Source of the DNA: Pseudomonas kribbensis
GTDB taxonomy: Bacteria > Pseudomonadota > Gammaproteobacteria > Pseudomonadales > Pseudomonadaceae
DNA length: 64,000 bases
Reading direction: 5' to 3'
NCBI RefSeq assembly: GCF_003352185.1
Contig: NZ_CP029608.1
Coordinates: 1 to 64,000 of the forward strand
Position numbers and translations under genes: made by a program. Shown here piece by piece: positions 1 to 13,317 of this stretch. The number at the start of each line of letters is the position of its first letter. The first letter of the stretch is position 1. The notes beneath the pieces are model-generated. The model was not told the DNA's origin. It saw only the letters and a list, made by a program, of their open reading frames with translations, and did not search any database.

Positions 1-1497
1 GTGGAGCTTTTGCGCGAAGAGCTGCCAGCCCAACAATTCAACACCTGGATCCGTCCGTTACAGGTCGAAGCCGAAGGCGACGAGTTGCGTGTCTACGCAC
101 CGAACCGTTTTGTTCTGGACTGGGTCAACGAAAAGTATCTGGGGCGCGTCCTTGAACTGCTGGATGAGCATGGCAACGGCCTGGCGCCGTCGCTTTCCTT
201 ATTAATAGGCAGCAAGCGCAGTTCTGCGCCGCGTGCTGCGCCGAATGCACCGTTGGCCGCCGCTGCTGCATCCCTGGCTCAGGCCAATGCCGCACCTGTC
301 AGCGCTCCGGCACCGGCGCCAGCTCCAACCCCGGCCAAGCGCGCGACGCAGAAAACCGAGGAAGTCAGCGAAGAGCCGTCCCGCGACAGCTTTGATCCGA
401 TGGCGGGCGCTGCCTCCCAGCAAGCGCCAGTGCGTGCCGAACAGCGCACCGTGCAGGTCGAGGGTGCGCTCAAGCACACCAGCTACCTGAACCGCACCTT
501 TACCTTCGAGAACTTCGTCGAAGGTAAATCCAACCAGCTCGCCCGTGCGGCGGCCTGGCAAGTGGCAGACAATCCCAAGCACGGCTACAACCCGCTCTTC
601 CTTTATGGCGGCGTCGGTCTGGGTAAAACGCACTTGATGCACGCGGTGGGTAACCACCTGTTGAAGAAAAATCCGAATGCCAAGGTCGTGTACCTGCATT
701 CCGAGCGTTTCGTGGCCGACATGGTCAAGGCGCTGCAACTGAACGCGATCAACGAGTTCAAGCGGTTCTACCGTTCGGTGGACGCCCTGCTGATCGACGA
801 CATTCAGTTCTTCGCCCGCAAGGAGCGTTCCCAGGAAGAATTTTTCCACACCTTCAACGCCCTGCTTGAAGGTGGCCAGCAGGTCATTCTCACCAGTGAC
901 CGCTACCCAAAAGAAATCGAAGGCCTTGAAGAGCGCCTCAAATCCCGCTTCGGCTGGGGCCTGACGGTTGCCGTCGAGCCGCCGGAGCTGGAAACCCGCG
1001 TGGCCATCTTGATGAAGAAGGCCGACCAGGCCAAAGTCGAGTTGCCACACGATGCGGCGTTCTTCATTGCCCAGCGTATTCGCTCCAACGTCCGTGAGCT
1101 GGAAGGCGCGCTGAAACGCGTGATCGCCCACTCGCACTTCATGGGGCGCGACATCACCATCGAGTTGATTCGCGAATCCCTGAAAGACCTGTTGGCGTTG
1201 CAAGACAAACTGGTCTCTGTGGATAACATTCAGCGCACCGTCGCCGAGTACTACAAGATCAAGATCTCCGACTTGCTGTCCAAGCGCCGTTCGCGCTCGG
1301 TCGCTCGCCCGCGTCAGGTCGCCATGGCTCTGTCCAAGGAACTGACCAACCACAGCCTGCCGGAAATCGGCGATGTGTTTGGCGGTCGCGACCATACGAC
1401 GGTGTTGCACGCCTGCCGCAAGATCAACGAACTTAAGGAATCCGACGCGGACATCCGCGAGGACTACAAGAACCTGCTGCGTACTCTGACCACTTGA
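1..1497 (+). CDS. dnaA: Chromosomal replication initiator DnaA (5' end cut by window)
   Basis: DnaA binds DnaA boxes at oriC, melts the origin and loads DnaB. The AAA+ core has Walker A (GGVGLGKT, about residues 204-211 here) and Walker B (LLIDDIQ). The C-terminal DnaA-box-binding helix-turn-helix carries the family signature [16 protein letters not shown] low-complexity Ala/Pro linker lies at about residues 70-150. The window opens on a GTG that reads as a start, but pseudomonad DnaA normally begins MSVELWQQC before VELLR. I therefore take this GTG as an internal Val near codon 10, with roughly nine codons and the oriC-proximal promoter lying outside the window. An exact DnaA box lies inside the gene at 1218-1226. 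It is followed by dnaN in the same direction. Confidence 0.97.
   Translation: MELLREELPAQQFNTWIRPLQVEAEGDELRVYAPNRFVLDWVNEKYLGRVLELLDEHGNGLAPSLSLLIGSKRSSAPRAAPNAPLAAAAASLAQANAAPVSAPAPAPAPTPAKRATQKTEEVSEEPSRDSFDPMAGAASQQAPVRAEQRTVQVEGALKHTSYLNRTFTFENFVEGKSNQLARAAAWQVADNPKHGYNPLFLYGGVGLGKTHLMHAVGNHLLKKNPNAKVVYLHSERFVADMVKALQLNAINEFKRFYRSVDALLIDDIQFFARKERSQEEFFHTFNALLEGGQQVILTSDRYPKEIEGLEERLKSRFGWGLTVAVEPPELETRVAILMKKADQAKVELPHDAAFFIAQRIRSNVRELEGALKRVIAHSHFMGRDITIELIRESLKDLLALQDKLVSVDNIQRTVAEYYKIKISDLLSKRRSRSVARPRQVAMALSKELTNHSLPEIGDVFGGRDHTTVLHACRKINELKESDADIREDYKNLLRTLTT
1218..1226 (-). promoter_or_regulatory. DnaA box, inside dnaA
   Basis: Exact TTATCCACA on the minus strand. Confidence 0.8.
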
Positions 1498-1536
1498 TGA
1501 ACACCAGCGCAGCTTATTAAGGCAAGGGACTAGACC

Positions 1537-2640
1537 ATGCATTTCACCATTCAACGCGAAGCCCTGTTGAAACCCCTGCAACTGGTCGCAGGCGTCGTCG
1601 AGCGCCGACAGACCTTGCCGGTACTGTCCAACGTACTGTTGGTTGTCGATGGCCAGCAGCTGTCGCTGACCGGTACCGACCTGGAAGTCGAGCTGGTTGG
1701 TCGCGTGCAACTCGAAGAGCCGGCTGAAACAGGTTCCATCACCGTGCCTGCGCGCAAGCTGATGGATATCTGCAAGAGCTTGCCGAACGATGCGCTGATC
1801 GACATCAAGGTCGACGAGCAGAAGCTGGTGGTGAAGGCTGGCCGTAGCCGCTTCACCCTGTCGACCCTGCCGGCCAATGACTTCCCGACTGTGGAAGAAG
1901 GCCCGGGTTCGCTGACCACCAGCCTGGATCAGAGCAAGCTGCGTCGCCTGATCGAACGCACCAGTTTCGCCATGGCCCAGCAGGACGTGCGTTACTACCT
2001 CAATGGCATGTTGCTGGAAGTGTCCACCGGTGTGATTCGTGCCGTGGCCACCGACGGCCACCGTCTGGCGATGTGCTCGATGCAGGCCGACATCGGTCAG
2101 CAAGAGCGTCACCAGGTGATCGTGCCGCGCAAAGGTATTCTCGAACTGGCACGCCTGCTCACCGAGCCGGACGGCAACGTCAGCATCGTCCTGGGTCAGC
2201 ACCACATCCGCGCGACCACCGGCGAATTCACCTTCACCTCGAAACTGGTCGACGGCAAGTTCCCTGACTACGAGCGCGTTCTGCCGAAGGGCGGCGACAA
2301 GCTGGTGCTGGGCGACCGTCAGGCACTGCGCGAAGCGTTTAGCCGTACCGCGATTCTGTCCAACGAGAAGTACCGCGGTATCCGTCTGCAACTGGCCAGC
2401 GGTCAGCTGAAAATCCAGGCCAACAACCCGGAGCAGGAAGAAGCGGAAGAAGAAGTAGGCGTGGAATACAACGGCGGCTCCCTGGAAATCGGCTTCAACG
2501 TGAGCTATCTGCTCGACGTGCTGGGCGTGATGACCACCGAGCAGGTTCGTCTGATCCTGTCCGACTCCAACAGCAGTGCGCTGGTGCAGGAGTCCGATAA
2601 CGACGATTCGGCTTACGTTGTCATGCCGATGCGTCTGTAA
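1537..2640 (+). CDS. dnaN: DNA polymerase III beta subunit (sliding clamp)
   Basis: The beta clamp is a ring-shaped dimer that tethers Pol III and other polymerases to DNA. The 367-residue length is the family norm. The N-terminus MHFTIQREALLKPLQLVAGVV and the C-terminus ending in VVMPMRL are typical; the C-terminal residues line the clamp-binding pocket. It starts 39 nt after the dnaA stop, with AAGGGA upstream of the ATG, and is followed 14 nt later by recF. This is the conserved dnaA-dnaN-recF-gyrB order, probably cotranscribed. Confidence 0.98.
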   Translation: MHFTIQREALLKPLQLVAGVVERRQTLPVLSNVLLVVDGQQLSLTGTDLEVELVGRVQLEEPAETGSITVPARKLMDICKSLPNDALIDIKVDEQKLVVKAGRSRFTLSTLPANDFPTVEEGPGSLTTSLDQSKLRRLIERTSFAMAQQDVRYYLNGMLLEVSTGVIRAVATDGHRLAMCSMQADIGQQERHQVIVPRKGILELARLLTEPDGNVSIVLGQHHIRATTGEFTFTSKLVDGKFPDYERVLPKGGDKLVLGDRQALREAFSRTAILSNEKYRGIRLQLASGQLKIQANNPEQEEAEEEVGVEYNGGSLEIGFNVSYLLDVLGVMTTEQVRLILSDSNSSALVQESDNDDSAYVVMPMRL

Positions 2641-2654
2641 TCAGCTGACTCTGG

Positions 2655-6181
<3,527 letters not shown>

Positions 6182-6199
6182 TCCCGGTCGGCGCCAACG

Positions 6200-6232
6200 A
6201 AAAGGCCAACGCACAAGCGTTGGCCTTTTTTA
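6200..6232 (+). terminator. Rho-independent terminator after gyrB
   Basis: A perfect 12-bp stem, aaaggccaacgc (6201-6212) with gcgttggccttt (6217-6228), has an ACAA loop and runs into a T tract. It also lies just beyond the 3' end of the convergent response regulator gene and could act in both directions. Confidence 0.92.
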
Positions 6233-6243
6233 TTGCCTGCGAT

Positions 6244-6960
6244 TCACTCTCCAGCCGCCACACTCTCCAACCGATACCCATACCCATAAATCGTCAGCAG
6301 CTGCCAACCCCGATCCGCCGTCAGCCCCAGCTTGTTACGCAGCCGATAGATATGGGTATCCAGTGGTCGTGATGAGGCCATTTCTTCGTGGGGCCAGAAC
6401 CTTTCGTATAGATAGTCCCGTGACAGAGGCCGGCCGAGGTTGCTGAATAAACAGTGAGCGAGTCGGTACTCACGTTCGGTCATCATGATCGGCTTTCCCT
6501 CACGGGTAACGGTCAATTCAGCGTCATCAAATACCAGATCATTGAAACGCAGGACATTGGCCACCGTCGGGCGCTGATGGCTGTGCCGGCGCAATACGGC
6601 GGTGACACGAGCCTTCAACTCGTTGGGACGAAACGGTTTGCTGACATAGTCGTCGGCCCCTGCATTCAACGCCTGAACGATATCGCTCTCACCATCGCGA
6701 CTGGTCAGCATGATGGCCGCTGGCGGCGCCTCCATGTGTTCGCGGGTCCAGCGCAGCAGCGCCAGGCCGGTGAGGTCGGGCAGTTGCCAGTCGAGGATCA
6801 GCAGGTCGAAGGTTTCCCGGCGCAGTTGCCGCAGCAGGTCTTCTCCGCGTTCGAAACTGTGCAGCGACCAGGGCTGTTCGCCGGCCTCGGCCATTTGTTG
6901 CAGGGTCTGCTCGACCCGGCGCAGTTCGGCGGGTTCATCGTCCAGTATTGCAACGCGCAT
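6244..6960 (-). CDS. OmpR-family response regulator
   Basis: A 238-aa DNA-binding response regulator. The receiver domain (1-122) has the acidic pair D7-D8, phosphoacceptor D57 (LLILDWQLPD), T86 and K108 (YVSKPF). The C-terminal OmpR/PhoB winged helix (about 130-232) has the usual HIYRLRNKL recognition region. It is transcribed away from the histidine kinase gene starting at 7127, with a 166-nt shared promoter region, so the two are the likely cognate pair. Its target genes cannot be told from the sequence. The pair sits between gyrB and the PA0005-type acyltransferase, where PAO1 has no such genes, so it is lineage-specific. Confidence 0.9.
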   Translation of the reverse strand: MRVAILDDEPAELRRVEQTLQQMAEAGEQPWSLHSFERGEDLLRQLRRETFDLLILDWQLPDLTGLALLRWTREHMEAPPAAIMLTSRDGESDIVQALNAGADDYVSKPFRPNELKARVTAVLRRHSHQRPTVANVLRFNDLVFDDAELTVTREGKPIMMTEREYRLAHCLFSNLGRPLSRDYLYERFWPHEEMASSRPLDTHIYRLRNKLGLTADRGWQLLTIYGYGYRLESVAAGE

Positions 6961-7126
6961 ACGCGGGATTCCTTGTCGCTTGGGTAATGGGTGGTCGATA
7001 CCGTCGGTTCGACCAAAGCAGTGAAAGTAAGCGGCACGCTGTGGGGTGAGCCGCTATGATTCTTCGGGTCCACATCCTCAGACCTGTCGCCTATGAAACC
7101 ATTCAACCCGCCCTGCCCTGTTTTCC

Positions 7127-8668
7127 ATGATTAACCGACGCCGCCACGAAAGCCGTGTGCAAAGTCAGGTTCAACGCCTGTTTCGGCAACTGGTGCGCGA
7201 GTGGGTGTGGATAAGTCTAGTGCTGTTGCCGCTGACTGCATTGTTGTCCTGGCGTGCGCAGATCAATCTGCATGACCCGGCACCTGTCAGCGGCGCAGTG
7301 CTGTCTACCGTGCTGGTGGCCATCGTGCTGGGATTGTTGCTGTGGCGACCGCGTCTGGCGCTCTGGCTCACGCTGATCGGCATGGTCGGCGTGCTGCTGA
7401 CCAGCGCCGGCCTGGCGGAAGTTCAGCGTTGGTGGTCCCCGACGCCGGCAGTGCTGGGCATGCTGTTCGGTTATCTGATCTGGAACTGGCGACGTCTGAG
7501 TGTCGTGCTGACCTACTTCGGCTGGGAGTTGTCACGGCTGGACGATGAACCGAAGGTGTTCCCCGAACGTCGCCGCACACAATTTGCCAGTGGCGACAGG
7601 TTGCAAGGCCAGATCATGGCGCTTGAACAGGCCATGAGCCGCACACGTGACACCCGGCGCTTCATCGCCGATGGCCTGGAGTATCTGCCGGTTGCGACCC
7701 TGATCAGTGATCCCAAAGGTCAGATCCTGTTGGGCAACCGCAAGGCGCGTGATTTGTTCGGCAGTGATCTGGTCGGTGATGAAGTCCTCGATCGCCTGGC
7801 GAGTCTTGGCTATCCGGATTTATCCACAGCGTCGCATCCACTGTTGTCCGACTTGCCTCTGGTGGAGTTTCGTGATCACAAGGAGCGCAGCTTGCGGCTG
7901 GAACGCGCCGCGTTGTTGCCGGTGGATGGTGATACTCCAATAGGATGGCTGCTGAGCCTTACCGATCTGAGCGCCGAACGTGCCGCCGAAGAGCAGCGCG
8001 GCGTGCTGCTGCGTTTTCTATCCCATGACTTGCGTGCCCCGCATTCGGCGATTCTCGCTCTGCTCGACGTACACCGGCATCAGGCCGGGACAGATTCGCC
8101 TTTGTTCGAGCAGATTGAACGCCAGGTGCGTCGAGCGCTGGAACTGACTGATGGTTTCGTATTGCTGGCCCGGGCCGAATCCAAGGCCTATCAGTTCCAG
8201 CCGAGTCTGTTTGCGATGCTGGTCATGGACGTCCTGGATCAGGCGCTGCCCATTGCCCAACAGAAGCGTATCGAACTGCTGAACGATATGGACGAACAAT
8301 CCCAGGAACGTCTGGTGCTGGCAGATCAGGGCCTGCTGACCCGGGCGCTGTTCAATCTGCTGGAAAACGCGATCAAGTACAGCCCGGCCGGGTCCGCGGT
8401 CAGGTTGCGCGTTCGTTGCCACGATGACTGGCTGCGATGCGAACTGACCGATCAGGGCAAAGGCATTGCGGCTGAAGAGCTGCCTGATCTGTTCACTCAA
8501 TATCGGCGTTTTTCTTCGGCCAAGGGCATCGATGGCGTCGGGCTGGGGCTGTCGATGGTCAAAGCCGTGGTGGATCACCACGGTGGGCGGATCGAATGCA
8601 TCAGCGTCATCGATGAGGGCACCACATTCCGCCTTGAGCTGCCATTGATCGCCGAAGAGCAGGCATAA
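7127..8668 (+). CDS. Membrane sensor histidine kinase (CHASE2-type kinase without CHASE2)
   Basis: A 513-aa sensor kinase. Four hydrophobic segments (about 27-43, 56-73, 78-96, 106-121) are followed by a linker, a PAS-like domain (180-285), a HisKA box with H300 (FLSHDLRAP), an N box (NLLENAIKYS) and G boxes (DQGKGI, GVGLGLS). The N-terminal LVREW...LLPLTALLSW, the block before PAS (GYLIWNWRRL) and the linker LDDEPKVFPE resemble kinases with a periplasmic CHASE2 domain between TM1 and TM2. Here only about 12 residues separate TM1 from TM2, so the sensor domain appears absent. The start ATG at 7127 gives a plausible amphipathic cytoplasmic N-terminus. Partner: the divergent regulator at 6244-6960. 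Confidence 0.88.
   Translation: MINRRRHESRVQSQVQRLFRQLVREWVWISLVLLPLTALLSWRAQINLHDPAPVSGAVLSTVLVAIVLGLLLWRPRLALWLTLIGMVGVLLTSAGLAEVQRWWSPTPAVLGMLFGYLIWNWRRLSVVLTYFGWELSRLDDEPKVFPERRRTQFASGDRLQGQIMALEQAMSRTRDTRRFIADGLEYLPVATLISDPKGQILLGNRKARDLFGSDLVGDEVLDRLASLGYPDLSTASHPLLSDLPLVEFRDHKERSLRLERAALLPVDGDTPIGWLLSLTDLSAERAAEEQRGVLLRFLSHDLRAPHSAILALLDVHRHQAGTDSPLFEQIERQVRRALELTDGFVLLARAESKAYQFQPSLFAMLVMDVLDQALPIAQQKRIELLNDMDEQSQERLVLADQGLLTRALFNLLENAIKYSPAGSAVRLRVRCHDDWLRCELTDQGKGIAAEELPDLFTQYRRFSSAKGIDGVGLGLSMVKAVVDHHGGRIECISVIDEGTTFRLELPLIAEEQA
7206..7214 (-). promoter_or_regulatory. DnaA box, inside histidine kinase gene
   Basis: Exact TTATCCACA on the minus strand, in the TM1 codons. Confidence 0.75.
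7820..7828 (+). promoter_or_regulatory. DnaA box, inside histidine kinase gene
   Basis: Exact TTATCCACA, in the PAS-region codons. Confidence 0.75.
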
Positions 8669-8669
8669 A

Positions 8670-8696
8670 AAAACCGGCTATATCAGCCGGTTTTCT
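8670..8696 (+). terminator. Terminator after the histidine kinase gene
   Basis: A 10-bp stem, aaaaccggct (8670-8679) with agccggtttt (8685-8694), starts 2 nt after the stop codon. The T-rich 3' arm continues into TTTTCTT. Confidence 0.88.
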
Positions 8697-8812
8697 TACT
8701 TCCGAAAAAAACTTATGCACCTTTTACGGTGTTTTATCAGCTTCAGAAATATATATAAAAATCAGTCACTTAATCGCTGTTTTCGGAATATTGCCAACAA
8801 ACCGTACACAGG

Positions 8813-8821
8813 TTATCCACA
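8813..8821 (+). promoter_or_regulatory. DnaA box, intergenic
   Basis: Exact TTATCCACA in the AT-rich gap after the histidine kinase gene, just beyond the convergent acyltransferase stop. Confidence 0.8.
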
Positions 8822-8825
8822 AAAA

Positions 8826-9605
8826 TCAGACAGTCACTTGATCGCTGGCTGCCGGGGCTTGTGGTGCCGGTGGCAATGAACCCATTTCCCGTTGAGCCTG
8901 CTCGTTCCATGCCTGCACCCGGTCGTTCAGATCGGCGATGGCGCGAGGGCCTGATCCTTCGGCATACATCGGTTCACCGATGACCACGGTGATCACACCC
9001 TGTTTTTTGCCCCAGCCGATTTTCGGCCAGAACTTGCCGGCATTGTGTGCAATCGGCAGCACTGGAAGTGCCGCATTCACCGCCAGGGCGCTGCCGCTGC
9101 GGGAAAACTTGCCGATGGTGCCGTGGGGAACGCGAGTGCCTTCAGGGAAGATCAGCACCCAGACATTGTCCTTGAGCAGTTCGTCACCTTTCGCCGCGAC
9201 CTGCTTGAGGGCGGCTTTCGGATTGTCGCGATCAATCGCGATCGGCCGCAGCATGGCCATGGCCCAGCCGAAGAACGGCACGTACAGCAATTCGCGCTTG
9301 AGCACCTGGCTCAAGGGTGAGAAATAAGCGGAGAGAAAGAACGTCTCCCAGGTGCTCTGGTGGTTCGATTGAATCACGCAGGGCCGGTCAGGCACGTTTT
9401 CCGCGCCTTTGACTTCATAACGGATACCGAGGAACACCTTGGTCAACCACAAGGCGCAGCGGCACCAGTACACGTTGATGAAGCGATAGCGCGCCTTGAA
9501 CGGCAGAAAGGGCGCGATAAAAAAGCTCAGGCTGCACCACAGCAGAGCGGTGGTGCCCAGCAGCAGGTAAAAGAGGAAGATTCTGATGGCCTGCAGTATC
9601 GACAT
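8826..9605 (-). CDS. 1-acyl-sn-glycerol-3-phosphate acyltransferase (PlsC family)
   Basis: This enzyme acylates lysophosphatidic acid to phosphatidic acid at the inner membrane. The HX4D block is seen as NHQSTWETF and the FPEGTR block in WVLIFPEGTRVPHG. An N-terminal membrane segment (FLFYLLLGTTALLWC) precedes them. I start at the ATG ending at 9605 (MSILQAIRIF), giving 259 aa, the family length; an upstream in-frame ATG adds 15 residues unlike the family. It corresponds to PA0005. It is followed upstream on the same strand by gmhB and glyS/glyQ. Confidence 0.92.
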   Translation of the reverse strand: MSILQAIRIFLFYLLLGTTALLWCSLSFFIAPFLPFKARYRFINVYWCRCALWLTKVFLGIRYEVKGAENVPDRPCVIQSNHQSTWETFFLSAYFSPLSQVLKRELLYVPFFGWAMAMLRPIAIDRDNPKAALKQVAAKGDELLKDNVWVLIFPEGTRVPHGTIGKFSRSGSALAVNAALPVLPIAHNAGKFWPKIGWGKKQGVITVVIGEPMYAEGSGPRAIADLNDRVQAWNEQAQREMGSLPPAPQAPAASDQVTV

Positions 9606-9687
9606 GGCGACGTTTACCGTTACGGGCGATGCCCGACTGTTCAAGCGCACTCCCGATCAATCCCTGGTCAGGAACTTCAGAAGTACT

Positions 9688-10221
9688 CTAGTTGTGGATA
9701 AGTTCTGCGGCAATCGCCGCCAGATCGTCAAAAATCAGGGTGCCGACCGGAAGGGTCTTGCCCAGAGTCTTTTCGCCTTTCCCGGTCTTTACCAAAACGG
9801 GCTGTGAATCGACGGCTTTGGCGGCCTCCAGGTCACCAAGGCTGTCGCCGACGAACCAGACATTCGTCAGCGCCACGTTGTAATGCTGCGCGATGGTTTT
9901 CAACATGCCGGGTTTCGGTTTGCGGCAGTCGCAACCCTCGTCCGGTCCATGCGGGCAATACACGATCAGCCCGACTTCACCCCCCTGCTCCGCCACAAGC
10001 GTGCGCAGGCGCGCATGCATGGCATCGAGGGTGGCGAGGTCGTAGTAGCCGCGAGCAATGCCCGACTGGTTGGTGGCAACCGCCACCGTCCAGCCGGCCT
10101 TGCTCAACTGCGCAATCGCTTCGATCGAGCCAGGCAGCGGAATCCACTCCTCCACCGACTTGATGTAAGCGTCGGAGTCGTAATTGATCACTCCGTCCCG
10201 ATCGAGAATCAGCAGTTTCAA
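9688..10221 (-). CDS. gmhB: D-glycero-beta-D-manno-heptose-1,7-bisphosphate 7-phosphatase
   Basis: GmhB removes the 7-phosphate in ADP-heptose synthesis for the LPS core. The HAD motif LDRDGVIN at the N-terminus, the TNQSG motif, the zinc-binding CPHGPDEGCDCRKP loop and the C-terminal VGDSLGDLEAA are all present. The start is a TTG at 10221 (M)KLLILDRDGV, preceded by GAGGGA; this gives 177 aa and fits the family. It lies 10 nt downstream of glyS. An exact DnaA box (9693-9701) is embedded in the last codons. Confidence 0.93.
   Translation of the reverse strand: MKLLILDRDGVINYDSDAYIKSVEEWIPLPGSIEAIAQLSKAGWTVAVATNQSGIARGYYDLATLDAMHARLRTLVAEQGGEVGLIVYCPHGPDEGCDCRKPKPGMLKTIAQHYNVALTNVWFVGDSLGDLEAAKAVDSQPVLVKTGKGEKTLGKTLPVGTLIFDDLAAIAAELIHN
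9693..9701 (-). promoter_or_regulatory. DnaA box, 3' end of gmhB
   Basis: Exact TTATCCACA on the minus strand, in the last gmhB codons. Confidence 0.75.
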
Positions 10222-10231
10222 CAGCAATCCC

Positions 10232-12286
10232 TCAACCCAGCAGCGAAATGTCGGCAACGCCCAGGAACAGGCCACGCAGACGCGCCAGCAGCGCGTAACG
10301 GTTGGCCCGCACATTGGCGTCTTCGGCATTGACCATCACCGCGTCGAAGAACGCGTCCACCGGCTCGCGCAGGGCGGCCAGACGTGCCAGCGATTCGTTG
10401 TACTGACGCGCCGCGGCCATTGGCTGTACAGCCTGGTCCGCCTGCTGGATCGCCGAGTACAGCGAGAACTCGTTGGCGTTGTCGAAGTACTTGGCCTGAA
10501 CGTCGGTCGGCACGGAGCCTTCGACTTTGCTCAGCAGGTTCGACACACGCTTGTTCACCGCCGCCAGCGCTGCCGCTTCCGGCAGTTTGCGGAAGGCCTG
10601 AACCGCTTGCACACGCTGGTCGAAGTCCAGCGCCGAACCCGGCTTCAGGGCACGTACCGACAGGTAGGTGGCCACGTCCACGCCTTCGTCTTCGTAACGC
10701 GCACGCAGACGGTCGAAGATGAATTCCAGCACCGCGTCGTTCAGGCCGGCAGCCTTGACCTTGGCGCCGAAGGAATTCACGGCGAAAGCCACGGCGTCGT
10801 TGAGGTCCAGATCCAGTTGTTTCTCGATCAGGATCCGCAGCACGCCCAGTGCTGCACGGCGCAGGGCATACGGGTCTTTGCTGCCGGTCGGCAACATGCC
10901 GATGCCGAAGATGCCGACCAGGGTGTCGAGCTTGTCGGCGATGGCCACGGCCGCACCGGTCAGGGTGGCCGGCAGTTCAGCGCCGGCACCGCGTGGCATG
11001 TATTGCTCGTTCAGGGCCAGGGCAACGTCTTCCGGCTCGCCGTCATTGAGGGCGTAGTAGTAACCGGCGACACCTTGCATTTCCGGGAACTCGCCGACCA
11101 TTTCGGTGGCCAGGTCGCACTTGGACAGCAGGCCTGCACGGGCAGCCCACGAAGCGTTGCCGCCGATGCGTGCGGCGATGTACGCGGCCAGTTTCGACAC
11201 GCGCTCGGCCTTGTCATAGACGCTGCCGAGTTTTTCCTGGAACACCACGTTCTGCAGGCGATCATTGAACGCTTCGAGCTTCTGCTTCTTGTCCTGCTTG
11301 AAGAAGAACTCGGCGTCGGTCAGACGTGGGCGAACCACCTTCTCGTTACCGGCGATGATCTGCTGCGGGTCTTTGGATTCGATGTTGGCCACGGTGATGA
11401 AACGTGGCAGCAACTTGCCGTCGGCATCCAGCAGGCAGAAATACTTCTGGTTGTCCTGCATGGTGGTGATCAGCGCTTCCTGCGGCACATCGAGGAAACG
11501 TTCCTCGAACGAGCACACCAGCGGCACCGGCCACTCGACCAGCGCGGTCACTTCGTCGAGCAGCGCCGGCGGCACGATCGCGGTGCCTTCCTGACGGGTC
11601 GCCAGCTCTTCGGTGCGCTTGCTGATGATCTCGCGACGCTCGTTGGCGTCGGCCAGCACGTAAGCGGCACGCAGGTCGGCCAGGTAGCTCGACGGCGAAC
11701 CGATGCGCACGCTTTCCGGGTGGTGGAAGCGGTGGCCACGGGATTCACGGCCAGCCTTCTGCGCGAGGATCGTGCAGTCGATGACCTGGTCGCCGAGCAG
11801 CATCACCAGCCACTGGGTCGGACGCACGAACTCTTCCTTGCGCGCACCCCAACGCATGCGTTTCGGGATCGGCAGGTCGTTCAGCGAGTCTTCGACGATG
11901 GTCGGCAGCAGGCTGGCGGTCGGCTTGCCGGCGATGTTCTGGCTGTAGCGCAGTTTCGGACCGCTCTGGTCGATTTCGCTCAGCTCGACGCCGCACTTCT
12001 TGGCGAAGCCCAGTGCCGCTTGAGTCGGATTGCCTTCGGCATCGAACGCGGCCTGACGTGGCGGGCCGTCGAGGTTGATGCTGCGATCCGGCTGCTGGGT
12101 GGCCAGCGCGGTGATCAGTACGGCCAGACGACGCGGTGCGGCGTAGACGGTTTTGGTCTCGTAGTTCAGACCGGCAGCCTGCAGGCCCTTGTCGATACCG
12201 GCGAGGAACGCTTCGGCCAGGGTGTTCAGGGCTTTGGGTGGCAGTTCTTCGGTGCCCAGTTCAACCAGAAAATCTTGAGCACTCAT
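10232..12286 (-). CDS. glyS: Glycyl-tRNA synthetase beta subunit
   Basis: The beta chain of the alpha2beta2 bacterial glycyl-tRNA synthetase, which binds tRNA-Gly. The N-terminus [19 protein letters not shown] is the family signature. The 684-aa length is normal, ending in an anticodon-binding-like alpha-helical region. The start ATG overlaps the glyQ stop by the ATGA arrangement (12283-12286), giving translational coupling and equal subunit synthesis. Confidence 0.97.
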   Translation of the reverse strand: MSAQDFLVELGTEELPPKALNTLAEAFLAGIDKGLQAAGLNYETKTVYAAPRRLAVLITALATQQPDRSINLDGPPRQAAFDAEGNPTQAALGFAKKCGVELSEIDQSGPKLRYSQNIAGKPTASLLPTIVEDSLNDLPIPKRMRWGARKEEFVRPTQWLVMLLGDQVIDCTILAQKAGRESRGHRFHHPESVRIGSPSSYLADLRAAYVLADANERREIISKRTEELATRQEGTAIVPPALLDEVTALVEWPVPLVCSFEERFLDVPQEALITTMQDNQKYFCLLDADGKLLPRFITVANIESKDPQQIIAGNEKVVRPRLTDAEFFFKQDKKQKLEAFNDRLQNVVFQEKLGSVYDKAERVSKLAAYIAARIGGNASWAARAGLLSKCDLATEMVGEFPEMQGVAGYYYALNDGEPEDVALALNEQYMPRGAGAELPATLTGAAVAIADKLDTLVGIFGIGMLPTGSKDPYALRRAALGVLRILIEKQLDLDLNDAVAFAVNSFGAKVKAAGLNDAVLEFIFDRLRARYEDEGVDVATYLSVRALKPGSALDFDQRVQAVQAFRKLPEAAALAAVNKRVSNLLSKVEGSVPTDVQAKYFDNANEFSLYSAIQQADQAVQPMAAARQYNESLARLAALREPVDAFFDAVMVNAEDANVRANRYALLARLRGLFLGVADISLLG

Positions 12287-13236
12287 TGTGCAGCCTCCAG
12301 CTTGGCCAGTACTTCGTCACGCAGGTCCGGGGTTGCCATCGGGAAGCCCAGCTTGGCGCGGGCCAGCAGGTAGGCTTGGGCGACGGAACGCGCCAGGGTG
12401 CGAACGCGCAGAATGTATTGCTGACGCGCAGTCACCGAGATCGCCCGGCGCGCATCCAGCAGGTTGAAGGTGTGCGAGGCCTTCAGGACCATTTCATAGC
12501 TTGGCAACGGCAGCGGCTGGTCGAGTTCGATCAGGCGCTTGGCTTCGCTTTCATAGAAGTCGAACAGCTCGAACAGTTTGTCGACGTTGGCGTGTTCGAA
12601 GTTGTAGGTGGACTGCTCCACTTCGTTCTGGTGGAACACGTCGCCGTAGGTCACCTTGCCGAACGGACCGTCAGCCCAGACCAGGTCGTAGACCGAATCC
12701 ACGCCCTGCAGGTACATGGCCAGACGCTCGAGACCGTAGGTGATCTCGCCGGTCACCGGGTAGCACTCGATGCCGCCCGCCTGCTGGAAGTAAGTGAACT
12801 GGGTCACTTCCATGCCGTTCAGCCAGACTTCCCAGCCCAGACCCCAGGCACCGAGGGTCGGCGATTCCCAGTTGTCTTCGACGAAGCGGATGTCGTGTAC
12901 CAGCGGGTCCAGGCCGACATGCTTGAGGGAGCCCAGGTACAGTTCCTGGAAGTTGTCCGGGTTCGGCTTCAGGACTACCTGGAACTGGTAGTAGTGCTGC
13001 AGACGGTTCGGGTTTTCGCCGTAACGGCCGTCAGTCGGACGGCGGCTTGGCTGTACGTAAGCGGCGTTCCAGGTTTCCGGGCCGATGGCACGCAGGAATG
13101 TCGCGGTGTGGAAAGTGCCGGCGCCTACTTCCATATCGTAGGGCTGAAGTACCACACAACCTTGCTCGGCCCAGTATTGCTGGAGCGCGAGGATCAAGTC
13201 TTGGAAGGTACGCACGGCTGGCGTAGGCTGGCTCAC
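12283..13236 (-). CDS. glyQ: Glycyl-tRNA synthetase alpha subunit
   Basis: The catalytic class II alpha chain. Conserved blocks include [33 protein letters not shown] and [20 protein letters not shown] start at the GTG ending at 13236 ((M)[10 protein letters not shown]), preceded by CAGGTGAA, giving 317 aa; the longer in-frame extension reaches into the divergent tag promoter and looks non-coding. It is divergent from tag and translationally coupled to glyS. Confidence 0.96.
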   Translation of the reverse strand: MSQPTPAVRTFQDLILALQQYWAEQGCVVLQPYDMEVGAGTFHTATFLRAIGPETWNAAYVQPSRRPTDGRYGENPNRLQHYYQFQVVLKPNPDNFQELYLGSLKHVGLDPLVHDIRFVEDNWESPTLGAWGLGWEVWLNGMEVTQFTYFQQAGGIECYPVTGEITYGLERLAMYLQGVDSVYDLVWADGPFGKVTYGDVFHQNEVEQSTYNFEHANVDKLFELFDFYESEAKRLIELDQPLPLPSYEMVLKASHTFNLLDARRAISVTARQQYILRVRTLARSVAQAYLLARAKLGFPMATPDLRDEVLAKLEAAQ

Positions 13237-13317
13237 GAAATTCACCTGTTTCTTGGGCTGCGATTTAAAGAGCGGGAGTATACCCGATTCAGTCGCACCT
13301 CCACCCCCTGGAGCCTT

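Noticed and set aside
1..3. GTG at base 1 as the dnaA start codon
   Set aside because: It reads in frame, but pseudomonad DnaA has about nine more N-terminal residues (MSVELWQQC) before this Val. The gene is simply cut by the window edge.
202..2391. 729-codon open frame on the minus strand over dnaA and dnaN
   Set aside because: It is antisense to two certain genes and its sequence is low-complexity His/Gln/Arg-rich, typical of high-GC shadow frames.
10184..12373. 729-codon plus-strand frame over glyS
   Set aside because: Antisense to glyS; no domain and no RBS.
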